Source: an uncultured Pirellula sp. (GTDB taxonomy: Bacteria; Planctomycetota; Planctomycetia; Pirellulales; Pirellulaceae). From it: a DNA stretch of 64,000 nt. This document shows positions 44,653 through 53,643 of the stretch, in pieces. The stretch covers positions 1 through 64,000 of the forward strand of contig CAITIE010000091.1 of NCBI GenBank assembly GCA_903892355.1, given 5' to 3'. Made by a program: the position numbers and the translations under genes. Under the pieces are notes generated by a model. That model saw only the letters and a program-made list of their open reading frames with translations. It searched no databases and was not told the DNA's origin. The number at the start of each line of letters is the position of its first letter. Positions within the stretch are counted from its first letter, which is position 1.

Positions 44653-45213
44653 CTATGCGGGTGACAGAATCAACTGCTCCAGCAATGGCATAAATTCTTC
44701 AATGGCTGGGATTTCAAGGTTCGGATCTTTAGCCAAATCATCCCAACGCCGCAACTGAACCGCTTCGAAGGCAAAGGGTTCATCGCGAAAATCGTCGATC
44801 TCCGATTGGCTCATCAATCCCCCTTGGTCGTGATAACTCTTCAGTGAGGTCGGCGAAAGTGCATTCACGTACTCCGGTTCGGTGGTGCACAAAAATCGCT
44901 TCGCAACAACATGCAATCGAACCGGATCTGCGACCGCTCGTCCAAAGTTTTCACGGAGCCACGCATAGGCCCTTTGCTCGTGAAGATCATCCAGATTTTG
45001 TTCGTCGGATTCGGGCAACTCATGGTCATCGAGAATGTGACCGATGTCGTGCAGCAGAGCTGCAGCAACAAGCGGCGATTCAGCTCCCGCTCGAATCGCG
45101 AGAAGGGCACATTGGATCGCGTGCTGCATTTGTGAGACAGCTTCGCTTCCGTACCGCCCGTTTCCTCGCTCATTAAACAATTGGACGATACGCCCTACTA
45201 TCGGATGGTGCAT
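44653..45213 (-). CDS. Phosphonate-degradation-associated HD-domain oxygenase (PhnZ-like)
   Basis: A 186-residue MIOX-type HD protein. Iron ligands are recognisable: His in QMQHAIQCA, HD in LLHDIGHILDD, His in DDLHEQRAY, His in VRLHVVAKRFL and the final Asp in RRWDDLAKD. The family (TIGR03276) resembles PhnZ, a mixed-valent diiron oxygenase that cleaves C-P bonds after PhnY hydroxylation. No PhnY dioxygenase is seen in the window. It lies 231 bp downstream of phnX in the same direction. ATG 45213 is preferred to an upstream start at 45246. Confidence 0.82.
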   Translation of the reverse strand: MHHPIVGRIVQLFNERGNGRYGSEAVSQMQHAIQCALLAIRAGAESPLVAAALLHDIGHILDDHELPESDEQNLDDLHEQRAYAWLRENFGRAVADPVRLHVVAKRFLCTTEPEYVNALSPTSLKSYHDQGGLMSQSEIDDFRDEPFAFEAVQLRRWDDLAKDPNLEIPAIEEFMPLLEQLILSPA

Positions 45214-45412
45214 GGTGTTCAAAGGGTTCCTGTAGCATTGCAGCATTTTAAAGACTCATTCCTCAGCAACCGGTTTCCAAAACCCTGTTTGGCTTTCTCA
45301 ACGGCGGGAAAACCTGGGATGCACGAAGTTTAAAGGAGTCTCGAGTAGTTTGCGTGAAGAATGGTAGCGGTATTCGATGAAGGGGTTCACAGCGTGTCTA
45401 GCTACAGCGCTA

Positions 45413-45440
45413 CGGCTGTGGCGCGACGGCTGTGGCGCGA
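45413..45440. repeat. 14-bp tandem duplication 3' of phnX
   Basis: CGGCTGTGGCGCGA is present at 45413-45426 and 45427-45440, ending 5 bp before the phnX stop codon (45445). It lies in the gene-poor 45214-45444 gap. Confidence 0.85.
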
Positions 45441-45444
45441 CGGA

Positions 45445-46257
45445 TTAACTCGATAGGAGCAGACCTGGCAAATCGGCAACGGATTCGATCACCGCATGAG
45501 CACCCGCGTCGATGAATTTCTTCGTCGCGGATTCGATCGCTCGCTGTTTGGCTTGTGGATCCAATCGTTCGAGTTGGTCGGGTGCGAGTCCCACCGCGTT
45601 TCCAGTGACTGTGACCGCGATGGCCCAACATCCTGCATTCCGTCCGGCGTGGATCCCTGCGATGGAATCGTCGACGATGGCGATACGATTCATCGGGAAA
45701 ACACCGAGGGATTCCGCAGCGCGAAAATTTTGCCAGGGAGCGGGCCGCCCTTTGGCGACTTCGTCCGAACAGATCACGCAATCCGCTTGGTAGCCTTGTT
45801 CGATCGCAAGCGGCTCCACAGTATCCATCAACTCCCTAGTGTAGCCCGTCGTAGACCCGATTCTGATCCCGCGATGCCTCAACGTTTGGATCGCTTCGAC
45901 GACCCCTGGGATGACTTTGGAATGATTCGCGAGAACTTGTTTTTGAAGCGGCAAGAACGTGGCGTAAATATCCTCGACGTCTTCGTCGCGCGATGGCCGT
46001 CCGTACGATTGCTGCCAGAGGGACTGGATGCGTGGCATGGCGAGCATCGATCGAATATGGTCGATCTTGGCTTGCCCCATCGGCTCGCGGGCTTCGGCCT
46101 CCGTGACTTCGATCCCAACACTGCGGAAGACTTCTTTGAAGACGTGGACAGGGGCCAAGCTTCCGAAATCGATCGTAGTGCCCGCCCAATCAAAAAGGAT
46201 CGCAGCGATGTCCTTCAAATGGCGTTGCAGCGACGGGTCTAGATGGCAGTAGTTCAT
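45445..46257 (-). CDS. phnX: Phosphonoacetaldehyde hydrolase (phosphonatase)
   Basis: A 270-residue HAD-superfamily enzyme. The nucleophile is Asp23 in LFDWAGTTIDFG, and the Schiff-base Lys64 lies in EPMGQAKIDHIRSML, the diagnostic residue of phosphonatase. GSTTGYTRELMD and IAIVDDSIAGIHAGRNAG are the remaining HAD motifs. It hydrolyses phosphonoacetaldehyde to acetaldehyde and phosphate in 2-aminoethylphosphonate breakdown. It stands 36 bp after the flavoenzyme gene on the same strand. Confidence 0.95.
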   Translation of the reverse strand: MNYCHLDPSLQRHLKDIAAILFDWAGTTIDFGSLAPVHVFKEVFRSVGIEVTEAEAREPMGQAKIDHIRSMLAMPRIQSLWQQSYGRPSRDEDVEDIYATFLPLQKQVLANHSKVIPGVVEAIQTLRHRGIRIGSTTGYTRELMDTVEPLAIEQGYQADCVICSDEVAKGRPAPWQNFRAAESLGVFPMNRIAIVDDSIAGIHAGRNAGCWAIAVTVTGNAVGLAPDQLERLDPQAKQRAIESATKKFIDAGAHAVIESVADLPGLLLSS

Positions 46258-46261
46258 CGTA

Positions 46262-46301
46262 TTACTCGTTGATCGTTACTCGTTGATCGGTATTACTCGT
46301 T
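46262..46301. repeat. 14-bp tandem repeat covering a stop codon
   Basis: TTACTCGTTGATCG at 46262-46275 and 46276-46289, then TTACTCGTT at 46293-46301. The TTA at 46293-46295 is the TAA stop of the flavoenzyme gene on the minus strand. Confidence 0.9.
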
Positions 46302-47444
46302 TGTGGGTTCCCAACGGTTCCACGCTCTCTCGGCGATTCCAAACGAGAGAGTCATCCCATTTCCACCGAGCCCTGTGCAAATGTGGAGCCCTGGTTCCGG
46401 TTCCGCTTCAAAGACGAGACCCTCGGCGTACTTGGCATAAACTCCATGCCAATGGGATTCCATATTCCAATGGGGCAACTTCAGGATTTTGTGCAGTTCG
46501 CGAAGGATCAAGCCATCGATCTCTTGGCGGTCGAAAGGTTCGATCGCATCCCCATACTCATGGGAATCCCCCAGCACGACCTCACCTCGATGGTTCTGAG
46601 AAGCCATCACGTGAATGCCGAATTGGTTCAACTCGGGTGTCTCCGATTCAATGCGGTCGGATAAGGCTTGGAGAGATCCACACGTTTTAAAATTCGGGTA
46701 GTGCCGCAGAGTCAAACCGCCTGCTAGGTGGGGACCAATCCGGAAACCTTCGGTTTGAGCGGTCGTGCGCATCATGTGGAGTTTGCATGCCCGAAGCGGG
46801 ATCCCATGGAATACTTCGGGGCGCAGTGTGGCCAAATCGTCTCCCGAGCAGATGATGATGCGGTCGAAAACGTGCCTTTGTCCACTCGCCAATCCGACCT
46901 GACCTGATTCGGCGTGCACAACGGCCGTTGAAAAGTGGAATTGAACTCCGTATTGTCGCTCGAGCCACGGCGGGATCGATCGGATGGCGCTGGTCGGATC
47001 GACGCAGCACTCGCGATCGCTCCAGAGCCCACCCAGCAGTCCGTTGGGATTAGCCGCGGGAGAACGCTGCAGAACCTCTTCGGGCGTCAGCAGTTTCAAC
47101 CACGATCCACGAGAGCCAGCTTGGTTGACCGCAGCGTACTCCTGCAAAACAGCCCACTCATCGTCGCGGTGGGCCATATGGATCGATCCGCAGGGATTGA
47201 CCCACAAACCACCTTCGCGTCCGGCACGCAACCATCGATCGCGCGAGTTATTTGCCACGTCCTGGACATGATCTGGCTGTCCGATGACCCACACCATCCC
47301 AAAATTCCGGATCGATGCGCCAAAGGCACGAGGGGAACGTTCGAACACCGTCACTTGGTGCCCACGCTCCGCAGCGGACCATGCGTGAGCCAAACCTACG
47401 ACACCAGCACCGACGATCCCGACGCGTTGCGTATGTTTTTCCAT
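46293..47444 (-). CDS. Phosphonate-associated FAD-dependent oxidoreductase (TIGR03364 family)
   Basis: A 383-residue DAO-fold flavoenzyme. The Rossmann motif VGIVGAGVVGLAHAW is followed by the subfamily hallmark FGASIRNFGMVWVIGQP; GLGGNGMTLSFGIAE is near the C-terminus. Members occur in phosphonate catabolism operons, and I recall reports that such flavoenzymes oxidise 2-aminoethylphosphonate or its N-methyl form to phosphonoacetaldehyde, which would feed PhnX here (no PhnW transaminase is present). ATG 47444 fits the domain; 47477 is an alternative. It is divergent from the dehydrogenase gene. Confidence 0.85.
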   Translation of the reverse strand: MEKHTQRVGIVGAGVVGLAHAWSAAERGHQVTVFERSPRAFGASIRNFGMVWVIGQPDHVQDVANNSRDRWLRAGREGGLWVNPCGSIHMAHRDDEWAVLQEYAAVNQAGSRGSWLKLLTPEEVLQRSPAANPNGLLGGLWSDRECCVDPTSAIRSIPPWLERQYGVQFHFSTAVVHAESGQVGLASGQRHVFDRIIICSGDDLATLRPEVFHGIPLRACKLHMMRTTAQTEGFRIGPHLAGGLTLRHYPNFKTCGSLQALSDRIESETPELNQFGIHVMASQNHRGEVVLGDSHEYGDAIEPFDRQEIDGLILRELHKILKLPHWNMESHWHGVYAKYAEGLVFEAEPEPGLHICTGLGGNGMTLSFGIAERAWNRWEPTNE

Positions 47445-47513
47445 CGAGCGACCTAGTTGTTGCGTGTTGTTATTCATGTGGTAATGTTACGCTCCCGCGA
47501 GGGAATCACAACT

Positions 47514-48584
47514 ATGCCAAAATCCAATGCAGCCTTGTTTCTCGGTCCAAATGCCCCGTGGCAATTCACGTCGGCCGATATTCCAACACTCGCGCCTGAT
47601 GAAATCTTGGTTAAGGTGCTCCTATGCACGATTTGTGGGAGCGATCTTCACACCATCCTAGGGCGACGGAGCGGGCCAGTACCGAGCGTATTGGGTCATG
47701 AGATTGTCGGCGAAATCGTCGATTTCGGTTCCTCGGTGTCGCGGATAGACATCCGCGGAGAATCGCTCCGCGCCGGCGATCGTATCGTTTGGGGGATCGT
47801 CGCCAATTGTGGTCGCTGTTTTTTTTGCCAGAACGATCTGCCTCAAAAATGCGAACGTGGATTCAAGTATGGGCACCAGCAAGTCGGCGAGAGAAAGAAT
47901 TGGCAAGGAGGCTTCGCATCGCACTGCGTACTGGTTCCTGGAACGAAGATCGTACGATTGCCCGCTTCGCTGTCTCTGAAATCAGCGGCACCGTTGAGCT
48001 GTGCGACAGCGACGATTGCAGCCTCCATGCGGTTCGCTGATATCTATGGGAATGACGATGTACTCATCGTCGGTGCAGGCATGCTCGGGTTGACGGCTTG
48101 TGCGATGGCGAACAAGCAAGGCCCCTGGTCGGTTGCATGTATTGAGAAAGACGAGTATCGCCGTCAGTTGGCAAAGCGATTCGGAGCCACCGTTGCTGCA
48201 CAGCCAGGATTATTGCGAGCAATTGACTTCAAGAATGGTTATGGATTCGATGTTGCGATCGAATGCTCCGGGACGAATTCCGGATTGCTCGAAGCGATCG
48301 AGTTGGTTCGCATCGGTGGCCGAATCGTCTTGGTCGGTGCGGTGTTCCCCTCCGAGCCTGCCCCATTAGTGGTTGAGAAGATCGTTCGAAAGCACTTAAC
48401 CCTTCATGGTGTCCATAACTATCGCAGCGACGATCTGATTGCGGCGGTCGACTTCATGGAACGACACGACAACAGTTTTCCGTTCGAGGATTTAGTCGCC
48501 CACGTATACCCCCTCGAACAACTGACCGACGGGATCACCGCCGCACAGGATGGCAGCAACATTCGCGTCGCCATCGCCCCTTAA
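47514..48584 (+). CDS. Phosphonate-associated Zn-dependent alcohol dehydrogenase (TIGR03366 family)
   Basis: A 356-residue MDR-family dehydrogenase. Catalytic zinc ligands are in CTICGSDLH and VLGHEIVGE, and the structural zinc loop is NCGRCFFCQNDLPQKC. The NAD-binding motif is VGAGMLGLTACAMANKQG. This subfamily is found in phosphonate clusters and might act on phosphonoacetaldehyde or acetaldehyde-type intermediates; the reaction is not established. ATG 47514 has GAGGG upstream. It shares a ~70-bp intergenic promoter region with the divergent flavoenzyme gene. Confidence 0.85.
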   Translation: MPKSNAALFLGPNAPWQFTSADIPTLAPDEILVKVLLCTICGSDLHTILGRRSGPVPSVLGHEIVGEIVDFGSSVSRIDIRGESLRAGDRIVWGIVANCGRCFFCQNDLPQKCERGFKYGHQQVGERKNWQGGFASHCVLVPGTKIVRLPASLSLKSAAPLSCATATIAASMRFADIYGNDDVLIVGAGMLGLTACAMANKQGPWSVACIEKDEYRRQLAKRFGATVAAQPGLLRAIDFKNGYGFDVAIECSGTNSGLLEAIELVRIGGRIVLVGAVFPSEPAPLVVEKIVRKHLTLHGVHNYRSDDLIAAVDFMERHDNSFPFEDLVAHVYPLEQLTDGITAAQDGSNIRVAIAP

Positions 48585-48608
48585 TTGCTTAAACCAAATT
48601 GCTTAAAC
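48583..48608. repeat. 14-bp duplication spanning two convergent stop codons
   Basis: AATTGCTTAAAC at 48583-48594 and 48597-48608 (unit length 14). The TAA of the dehydrogenase (48582-48584) and the stop of the lyase gene (48603-48605, minus strand) both fall in the duplication. Confidence 0.85.
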
Positions 48609-49493
48609 AGTCTTCAGGATCGCTTCGACCTTGGCCCGATCCTCGGGATGAAAGCGATGAAATGGATCGGCGAGGAAATCGTCGCAAATGCCCAGTAATG
48701 ATGCGCCGCATTTGGTGGCCTTGATAAACCGCGATGCGTACTTGCCCACATCATAGATCTTCTGAAGCCGTTCAACCCTTTGCTGCAAGACTTGCCAATT
48801 TGGATCGTTATCTCGGACGGCTTGATAAAGCTGCACAAAGAGGGAGGGGAAAATATTGGCGCCGCCGGCGACACCACCATCCCCACCGAGCTTCAGCGAC
48901 TCGGCCAACAGCGCTTCAGGGCCGAGCAAGATCGACCAGTCTGGCCTCAATTTCTTGAGCCCGATGGCTTGTTCATAATAGCCCAGATCTCCACCGGAAT
49001 CTTTAAGTCCAACGATTTTCGGGTGTCGAGTTAAATACTCCAACGTTGGGATTTCGAAGGCGACTTTGGTCAAACTCGGGATGTTGTAGAGCATCACCGG
49101 AAGGGGGAGTTCCTGCATTAACTCATCGACATAGTATCGCAGCTCCGTTTGCCCGGCAGGAAAATAATAGGGGGTCGATAGAACGAGTGCTGTCGCGCCG
49201 CAATCAGCAGCATGCTTCGCGAGTTGAACGGTTTCTACGAACGAGGTATCGGTGATTCCGACCAATACGGGAACTCGGCCGCGGACCAACTCGATCGTCC
49301 GAGCAACCATTTCGCGTCGCAAGGCATAGCTGAGACTCGGCGATTCCCCGGTTGTTCCCAGAGCAAAGATCCCATGCACCCCACCGGAAAGGAGATGCTC
49401 AATGAGTCGGCCGAGCCCGGCATGGTCCAAGTGATCGCGTCCCACCATCGGTGTAATGATCGGAGGAATGATGCCTGAGAAGCGGGATTGCAT
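48603..49493 (-). CDS. Dihydrodipicolinate synthase/N-acetylneuraminate lyase family protein
   Basis: A 296-residue class I aldolase of the DapA family. The substrate-carboxylate loop is GTTGESPSL, the catalytic Tyr136 is in VMLYNIPS and the Schiff-base Lys164 is in IVGLKDSGGD. The fold and length fit the family, but the sequence does not by itself separate true DapA from sugar-acid or neuraminate lyases. It is convergent with the phosphonate dehydrogenase and probably an independent unit. Confidence 0.88.
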   Translation of the reverse strand: MQSRFSGIIPPIITPMVGRDHLDHAGLGRLIEHLLSGGVHGIFALGTTGESPSLSYALRREMVARTIELVRGRVPVLVGITDTSFVETVQLAKHAADCGATALVLSTPYYFPAGQTELRYYVDELMQELPLPVMLYNIPSLTKVAFEIPTLEYLTRHPKIVGLKDSGGDLGYYEQAIGLKKLRPDWSILLGPEALLAESLKLGGDGGVAGGANIFPSLFVQLYQAVRDNDPNWQVLQQRVERLQKIYDVGKYASRFIKATKCGASLLGICDDFLADPFHRFHPEDRAKVEAILKTV

Positions 49494-50204
49494 AGGAGGG
49501 GCCTAGGTTGAAAACGAACCAACGGCGAAAGACCAACATCCTTCTTCAGGATGCGGTTTCGCGACGGATGACTCCTCAGATTATAGCAATGAGATCAGGG
49601 ATGGGATCGAAGCATCCCACGAGGGCGAAAGTGGCGTACTAGCCTTCTTTGGCAGCACGACTCGCCCGGGTGGAAAAACGTTGTCATGACGATCGAGCCG
49701 CATGGAAGAGGGACACGATCCTGCCAACTCAACATCGGAGGGAGGGGATACCCATTACCGACCAATGCTTCACTGGGTTTTCCGTTCAAGGGCCATCGGG
49801 GCCGGTCGCCCAACGGTAGTCCACCGTGAGAAAAGGGGAGTCAATACATCGGTTGGACTGGCAGGTCGGTGGCATCGCCCAACTGGACGCCAGTGGCGAA
49901 AAAGAATCGCGAAAGCTACAGAAGCTTTCTGCCGGGGAGTGGTTGCATTCGCTCATTGTTTTCCTCGTGCTGTGATTCATGGAGGGGCTGCATTTGCGAA
50001 GGGTTGGATGCAGCGTTCACAATAGAAACACTAGGTCTATTTTTGGGGGTAGTCAAAAAATTGCGGGATATTTTTTGAGGTTTCGCACTTCGGTTGAATC
50101 CAACAACCCAACGACGAAACGATGACCCGCTAGTTGCTGCAGGCAATCCGCGTGGGTATCTGCGTGAGGACTGCAATACCATGCCACGGGAAAGTGCGCT
50201 GGGG
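49494..50204. other. 711-bp stretch without a supportable gene
   Basis: Frames such as 49702-50025 have no recognisable fold, no ribosome-binding site and biased composition. No repeat, RNA or hairpin stands out. It could contain the promoter for the lyase gene and degraded sequence. Confidence 0.5.
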
Positions 50205-51452
50205 TTATTGAGCATACCAAGCCACCAGCCGTTCCAATTCTCCGCTGGCACTGAGGATGGTAAGTCGTCCGCGATGGATGGAGCCTGCGAGTGATCGGTA
50301 ACCTTGGCTGCGATCGAGAGCCACCACGATATTCACCATGTCTTGCACCTGCGGTTCACGGCCGTACGACACCCAGCGAAGTAGCCAAAGCCCGACGGGA
50401 AACAAGACCGACAAGCCTCGAAGACTGTCGATCACCGACCATCCTCGACGATCTGCAAGCGCGTAAAGGTAGGAATCGGATGAGGACTCGATCAGCCGAG
50501 TCAATGGTAAATCGATGGCCGGAAGCACTGGCCCTAAAGGCTTTTCTAAATCAGCGAAGCTCAATGAAGGAAAAGGTGGATGGAGGGAAGGTGTTGGGCC
50601 TCGACCACGAGCGACACGCAATGCAGTTCTCGTCAGATTGAGTCGTTCGGACCAACTGGATCGAGGTTGAAACTGGGGATGCAAGCGAGCACACTCGACT
50701 GCCATTTGTCGGAAGAAAACGCGGGCATACCATTTTGGAGGACGACGTTCTGCGAAGACGAATTTCGATTCTTCGACAACCACTTCTTCCAATGTATGAA
50801 TCAGCTCGGCGAGCTTTTTGTCGTCCATACGCTTGGTTCGAGCCCGTTCCAAAAGATTCGCGAACTGCAGGGCATGTACCAGTCGCCGAACCGGTGGATA
50901 TCGCTGATCGTTGAGCAATCTGGCGATGGTTTCCAGAGCTACGTGAATAATTTTCCAGTCGCGTCGCTCACCCGCTTTCAAAGCCGGGGCAGCGATCGAT
51001 TCCGCGGACAAACTACCCTCGCGGACGAGTTGCTTGATGAGAGGAAGGTGTCCCTGGAGAGACTGTCCGAGATCGGCGGCCGAAGAGGGACACGCTCGGC
51101 GTGTCGTCAACACGACTTGTTTGTCCCGGGGAATCAATTGCAATGGAAAAACGCGACAGACTGTCGGCTTGGCATCGCACCCGAATTCGGAATGGATTCG
51201 GCACAACCCTTGTTCATCTAGAAAGACACACGCCCCATCGGATCGCTTAGCCAATTGGTAGGGCTTGGCGGAATCTCGATGCCGAACGTAGATCGGGGTA
51301 TGGCGATATTCGGGATGCTCTTCCCATTTCTGGCTCCGCAACTTTGCAAGGTCTTGGTCGCTCAGCGGAATAATACTTCCGCGACAGCAGATTCCGCATC
51401 GATGGCAATCCCACTGTTCTTCGTTGGGCAATACGACGATGGGGAGCGACAT
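50205..51452 (-). CDS. YkgJ-type cysteine-cluster protein
   Basis: A 415-residue protein whose first ~120 residues carry the YkgJ zinc/iron-chelating Cys cluster: CHRCGICCRG, then CVFLDEQGLCRIHSEFGCDAKPTVCRVFP. The rest is helical (HALQFANLLERARTKRMDDKKLAEL) with no known domain. The cluster probably binds a metal or Fe-S centre; the role is unknown. The frame is intact and it is a single-gene unit. Unusual only for its long C-terminal extension compared with the ~100-150-residue basic family. Confidence 0.8.
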   Translation of the reverse strand: MSLPIVVLPNEEQWDCHRCGICCRGSIIPLSDQDLAKLRSQKWEEHPEYRHTPIYVRHRDSAKPYQLAKRSDGACVFLDEQGLCRIHSEFGCDAKPTVCRVFPLQLIPRDKQVVLTTRRACPSSAADLGQSLQGHLPLIKQLVREGSLSAESIAAPALKAGERRDWKIIHVALETIARLLNDQRYPPVRRLVHALQFANLLERARTKRMDDKKLAELIHTLEEVVVEESKFVFAERRPPKWYARVFFRQMAVECARLHPQFQPRSSWSERLNLTRTALRVARGRGPTPSLHPPFPSLSFADLEKPLGPVLPAIDLPLTRLIESSSDSYLYALADRRGWSVIDSLRGLSVLFPVGLWLLRWVSYGREPQVQDMVNIVVALDRSQGYRSLAGSIHRGRLTILSASGELERLVAWYAQ

Positions 51453-51712
51453 AAATTCCAGGCACTACGGAAAAGGAAGAAAGACACATCCGTTCGATCC
51501 GCCAGTATACCAAGAGGTCTTTTTGGGGGTCAGCCAGCATTCAGACAATCGACCGAGACTAAGATACCGCTCACCAAACGCGAAGGGTCGTTGTGAAATC
51601 CACGGTAAGATGGGATATACGCGGTGCGATGGGATATACTGGAGACGTCTTCAAATAACTAGGGACGACTTGCAACGGTCCTGCTTCACGGCGATTTACT
51701 AGCTCTTGATCA

Positions 51713-51754
51713 CTACACCGTTTTCTCTACACCGTTTTCTCTATACCGTATTTC
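51713..51754. repeat. 14-bp tandem repeat
   Basis: CTACACCGTTTTCT at 51713-51726 and 51727-51740, then a diverged CTATACCGTATTTC (51741-51754). It lies in the gap 51453-51842, upstream of the esterase gene; nothing else is recognisable there apart from a short GATGGGATATAC duplication near 51610-51640. Confidence 0.85.
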
Positions 51755-51842
51755 TCAAACCCGTATTTTCCTTAAAGATCGCTCGATGCCTGCACCATCG
51801 ATAGTACCCGCAACAAGATTCCAACAGCAACAAAGGTTGTCT

Positions 51843-53498
51843 ATGATTTTGATTCAAACCATATGGGGTAGCCTGCCCATTCGCATGTTGGCTCAGGCTA
51901 TGGTGATTGTCTCTCTGCTGGCACTCCAATGCGCGTACTGCCAGGAGTCCTCCGATGGGAAGCAATTGGTATTCGAAGAGGATTTTGAAAAAGGAATCGA
52001 TCGCTGGGAATTGACCGACCCAGGTGCTTGGGAGATTTTCGAAAAGGATGGCAACCATTCGATCGGCCTGAACAAACGTATCAGCAACTACACGCCCAAA
52101 GTTCGCAGCCCTCACAATATCGCTTTGATCAAGGATCTCCGTGAAGGATCGTTTGTTCTAACCTTTAATGTCCGCAGTACGAACGACACCGGAAACCATC
52201 GCGACTGCTGCGTGTTCTTCTGCCATCAAGACGCAGAGCATTTTTACTATGTGCACTTGGGTGCTAAACCAGATCCCGCGAGCGGCCAGATCATGATCGT
52301 CAACGGCGAACCGCGACGACCATTGACCGAAAACAAAAAGGACGTTCCATGGGACGATGCGTGGCACCAAGTCAAACTGGTGCGAGAGAGCGAATCTGGA
52401 ATGATTGAAATCTATTTCGACGACATGACCAAACCCCACATGTCGGTCAACGACAAGACCTTTGGAACCGGTCGTATCGGCATCGGTTCGTTCGATGACA
52501 TGAATGAGTTCGATGAGATCAGGCTGTACGCGATCAAATCACCCTCCTCTCTAAGGAGCGACGGTAAGCCCGGTTCAAAGAACAATTCTAAGAACAACGC
52601 CCAGGCTGCCAAGAAGCCGCCGGAGCGCCCAGCACCGACGGTTGCGGACTATGCCTACGGCCAGGAGTCGCAACGGCAACGCTTTGATTTTTGGAAAGCG
52701 GAATCGGATCAGCCGACTCCTGTTGTTTTACTGATCCATGGTGGTGGTTGGGTTGGTGGTGACAAAACCAATTACGGCAATCGCCCGATCAAGAATTATC
52801 TCGAAGCTGGGATCTCCGTCGCTGCCATCAATTACCGATTCATCCCACAAGCGATGGAACAAGGAGTCGAGCCACCGGTGAAGGCTTGTGTGACCGATGC
52901 TGCACGGGCCCTCCAAACAATCCGTTCCAAGGCCCAAGAGTGGAACATCAATCCAAAGAAGATTGGGGCGACTGGTAGCTCCGCAGGCGCATGCACGTCG
53001 CTTTGGTTAGCTTTGCATGATGATCTCGCCGATCCGAACAGCGAGGACCCGGTCGCTCGGGAGTCGTCTCGGTTGCAGGTTGCAGCGGTGACTGGAGCCC
53101 AAACCTCGCTGGACCCACAGCAACTCCGAACCTGGATCGGCAATTCTATTTATGGAGGACATGCGTTCGGTTTTGCAAAGAAGGGGCGAAGTCGGGCCGA
53201 AGAATTTGATCTGCTACTTGCTAACCGCGACCAAGTACTCCCGTGGATCAGAGAGTACTCACCTATCGAACTGATCACGCCGGAGGATCCCCCAATTTTT
53301 TTGGAGTACCCTAACCAAAAATCAGCTCCAAGCTTCGGCGGAAACGAATCCGATCCTACCCATTCGGCAATGTATGGAATCCAGTTTCAGGAACGCTGCA
53401 AAGCCATTGGGGTTCCATGCGATCTGGTGTATCCCTCCCATGCGGAATCCCCATTCGCAAATGCGCACGCATTCTTGACGCATCACTTGAAGCAATAG
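51843..53498 (+). CDS. Secreted LamG/DUF1080-like - BD-FAE-type alpha/beta hydrolase
   Basis: A 551-residue protein. A signal peptide (MVIVSLLALQCAYCQ) leads into a beta-sandwich domain like concanavalin/DUF1080 (LVFEEDFEKGIDRWELTD, FCHQDAEHFYYVHLG, GRIGIGSFDDMNEFDEIRL). A linker of Lys/Asn/Pro follows, then an alpha/beta hydrolase with the oxyanion loop LLIHGGGWVGGD and nucleophile elbow ATGSSAGACTSLW. Such fusions act on polysaccharide esters or similar. ATG 51843 is placed with AAGG upstream; ATG 51786 is also possible. Confidence 0.8.
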   Translation: MILIQTIWGSLPIRMLAQAMVIVSLLALQCAYCQESSDGKQLVFEEDFEKGIDRWELTDPGAWEIFEKDGNHSIGLNKRISNYTPKVRSPHNIALIKDLREGSFVLTFNVRSTNDTGNHRDCCVFFCHQDAEHFYYVHLGAKPDPASGQIMIVNGEPRRPLTENKKDVPWDDAWHQVKLVRESESGMIEIYFDDMTKPHMSVNDKTFGTGRIGIGSFDDMNEFDEIRLYAIKSPSSLRSDGKPGSKNNSKNNAQAAKKPPERPAPTVADYAYGQESQRQRFDFWKAESDQPTPVVLLIHGGGWVGGDKTNYGNRPIKNYLEAGISVAAINYRFIPQAMEQGVEPPVKACVTDAARALQTIRSKAQEWNINPKKIGATGSSAGACTSLWLALHDDLADPNSEDPVARESSRLQVAAVTGAQTSLDPQQLRTWIGNSIYGGHAFGFAKKGRSRAEEFDLLLANRDQVLPWIREYSPIELITPEDPPIFLEYPNQKSAPSFGGNESDPTHSAMYGIQFQERCKAIGVPCDLVYPSHAESPFANAHAFLTHHLKQ

Positions 53499-53555
53499 TC
53501 CCACCGTCGTTCGGGAGAATTCATTTCCACGAACAGGTTCAGGCTCGTCATCAAA

Positions 53556-53593
53556 GAACTGTCACCAGTTTGAGGAACTGTCCCCAGTTTGAG
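53556..53593. repeat. 19-bp tandem duplication upstream of the sulfatase
   Basis: GAACTGTCACCAGTTTGAG (53556-53574) is followed by GAACTGTCCCCAGTTTGAG (53575-53593), one mismatch. Confidence 0.9.
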
Positions 53594-53643
53594 GCAGTCT
53601 GTTGTTATTTTAACCCCAAGCTCCCTTCGATCAAAAAACACCC

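Noticed and set aside
49702-50025. 107-codon plus-strand frame in the 711-bp gap
   Set aside because: No recognisable family, basic random-like composition and no good start signal.
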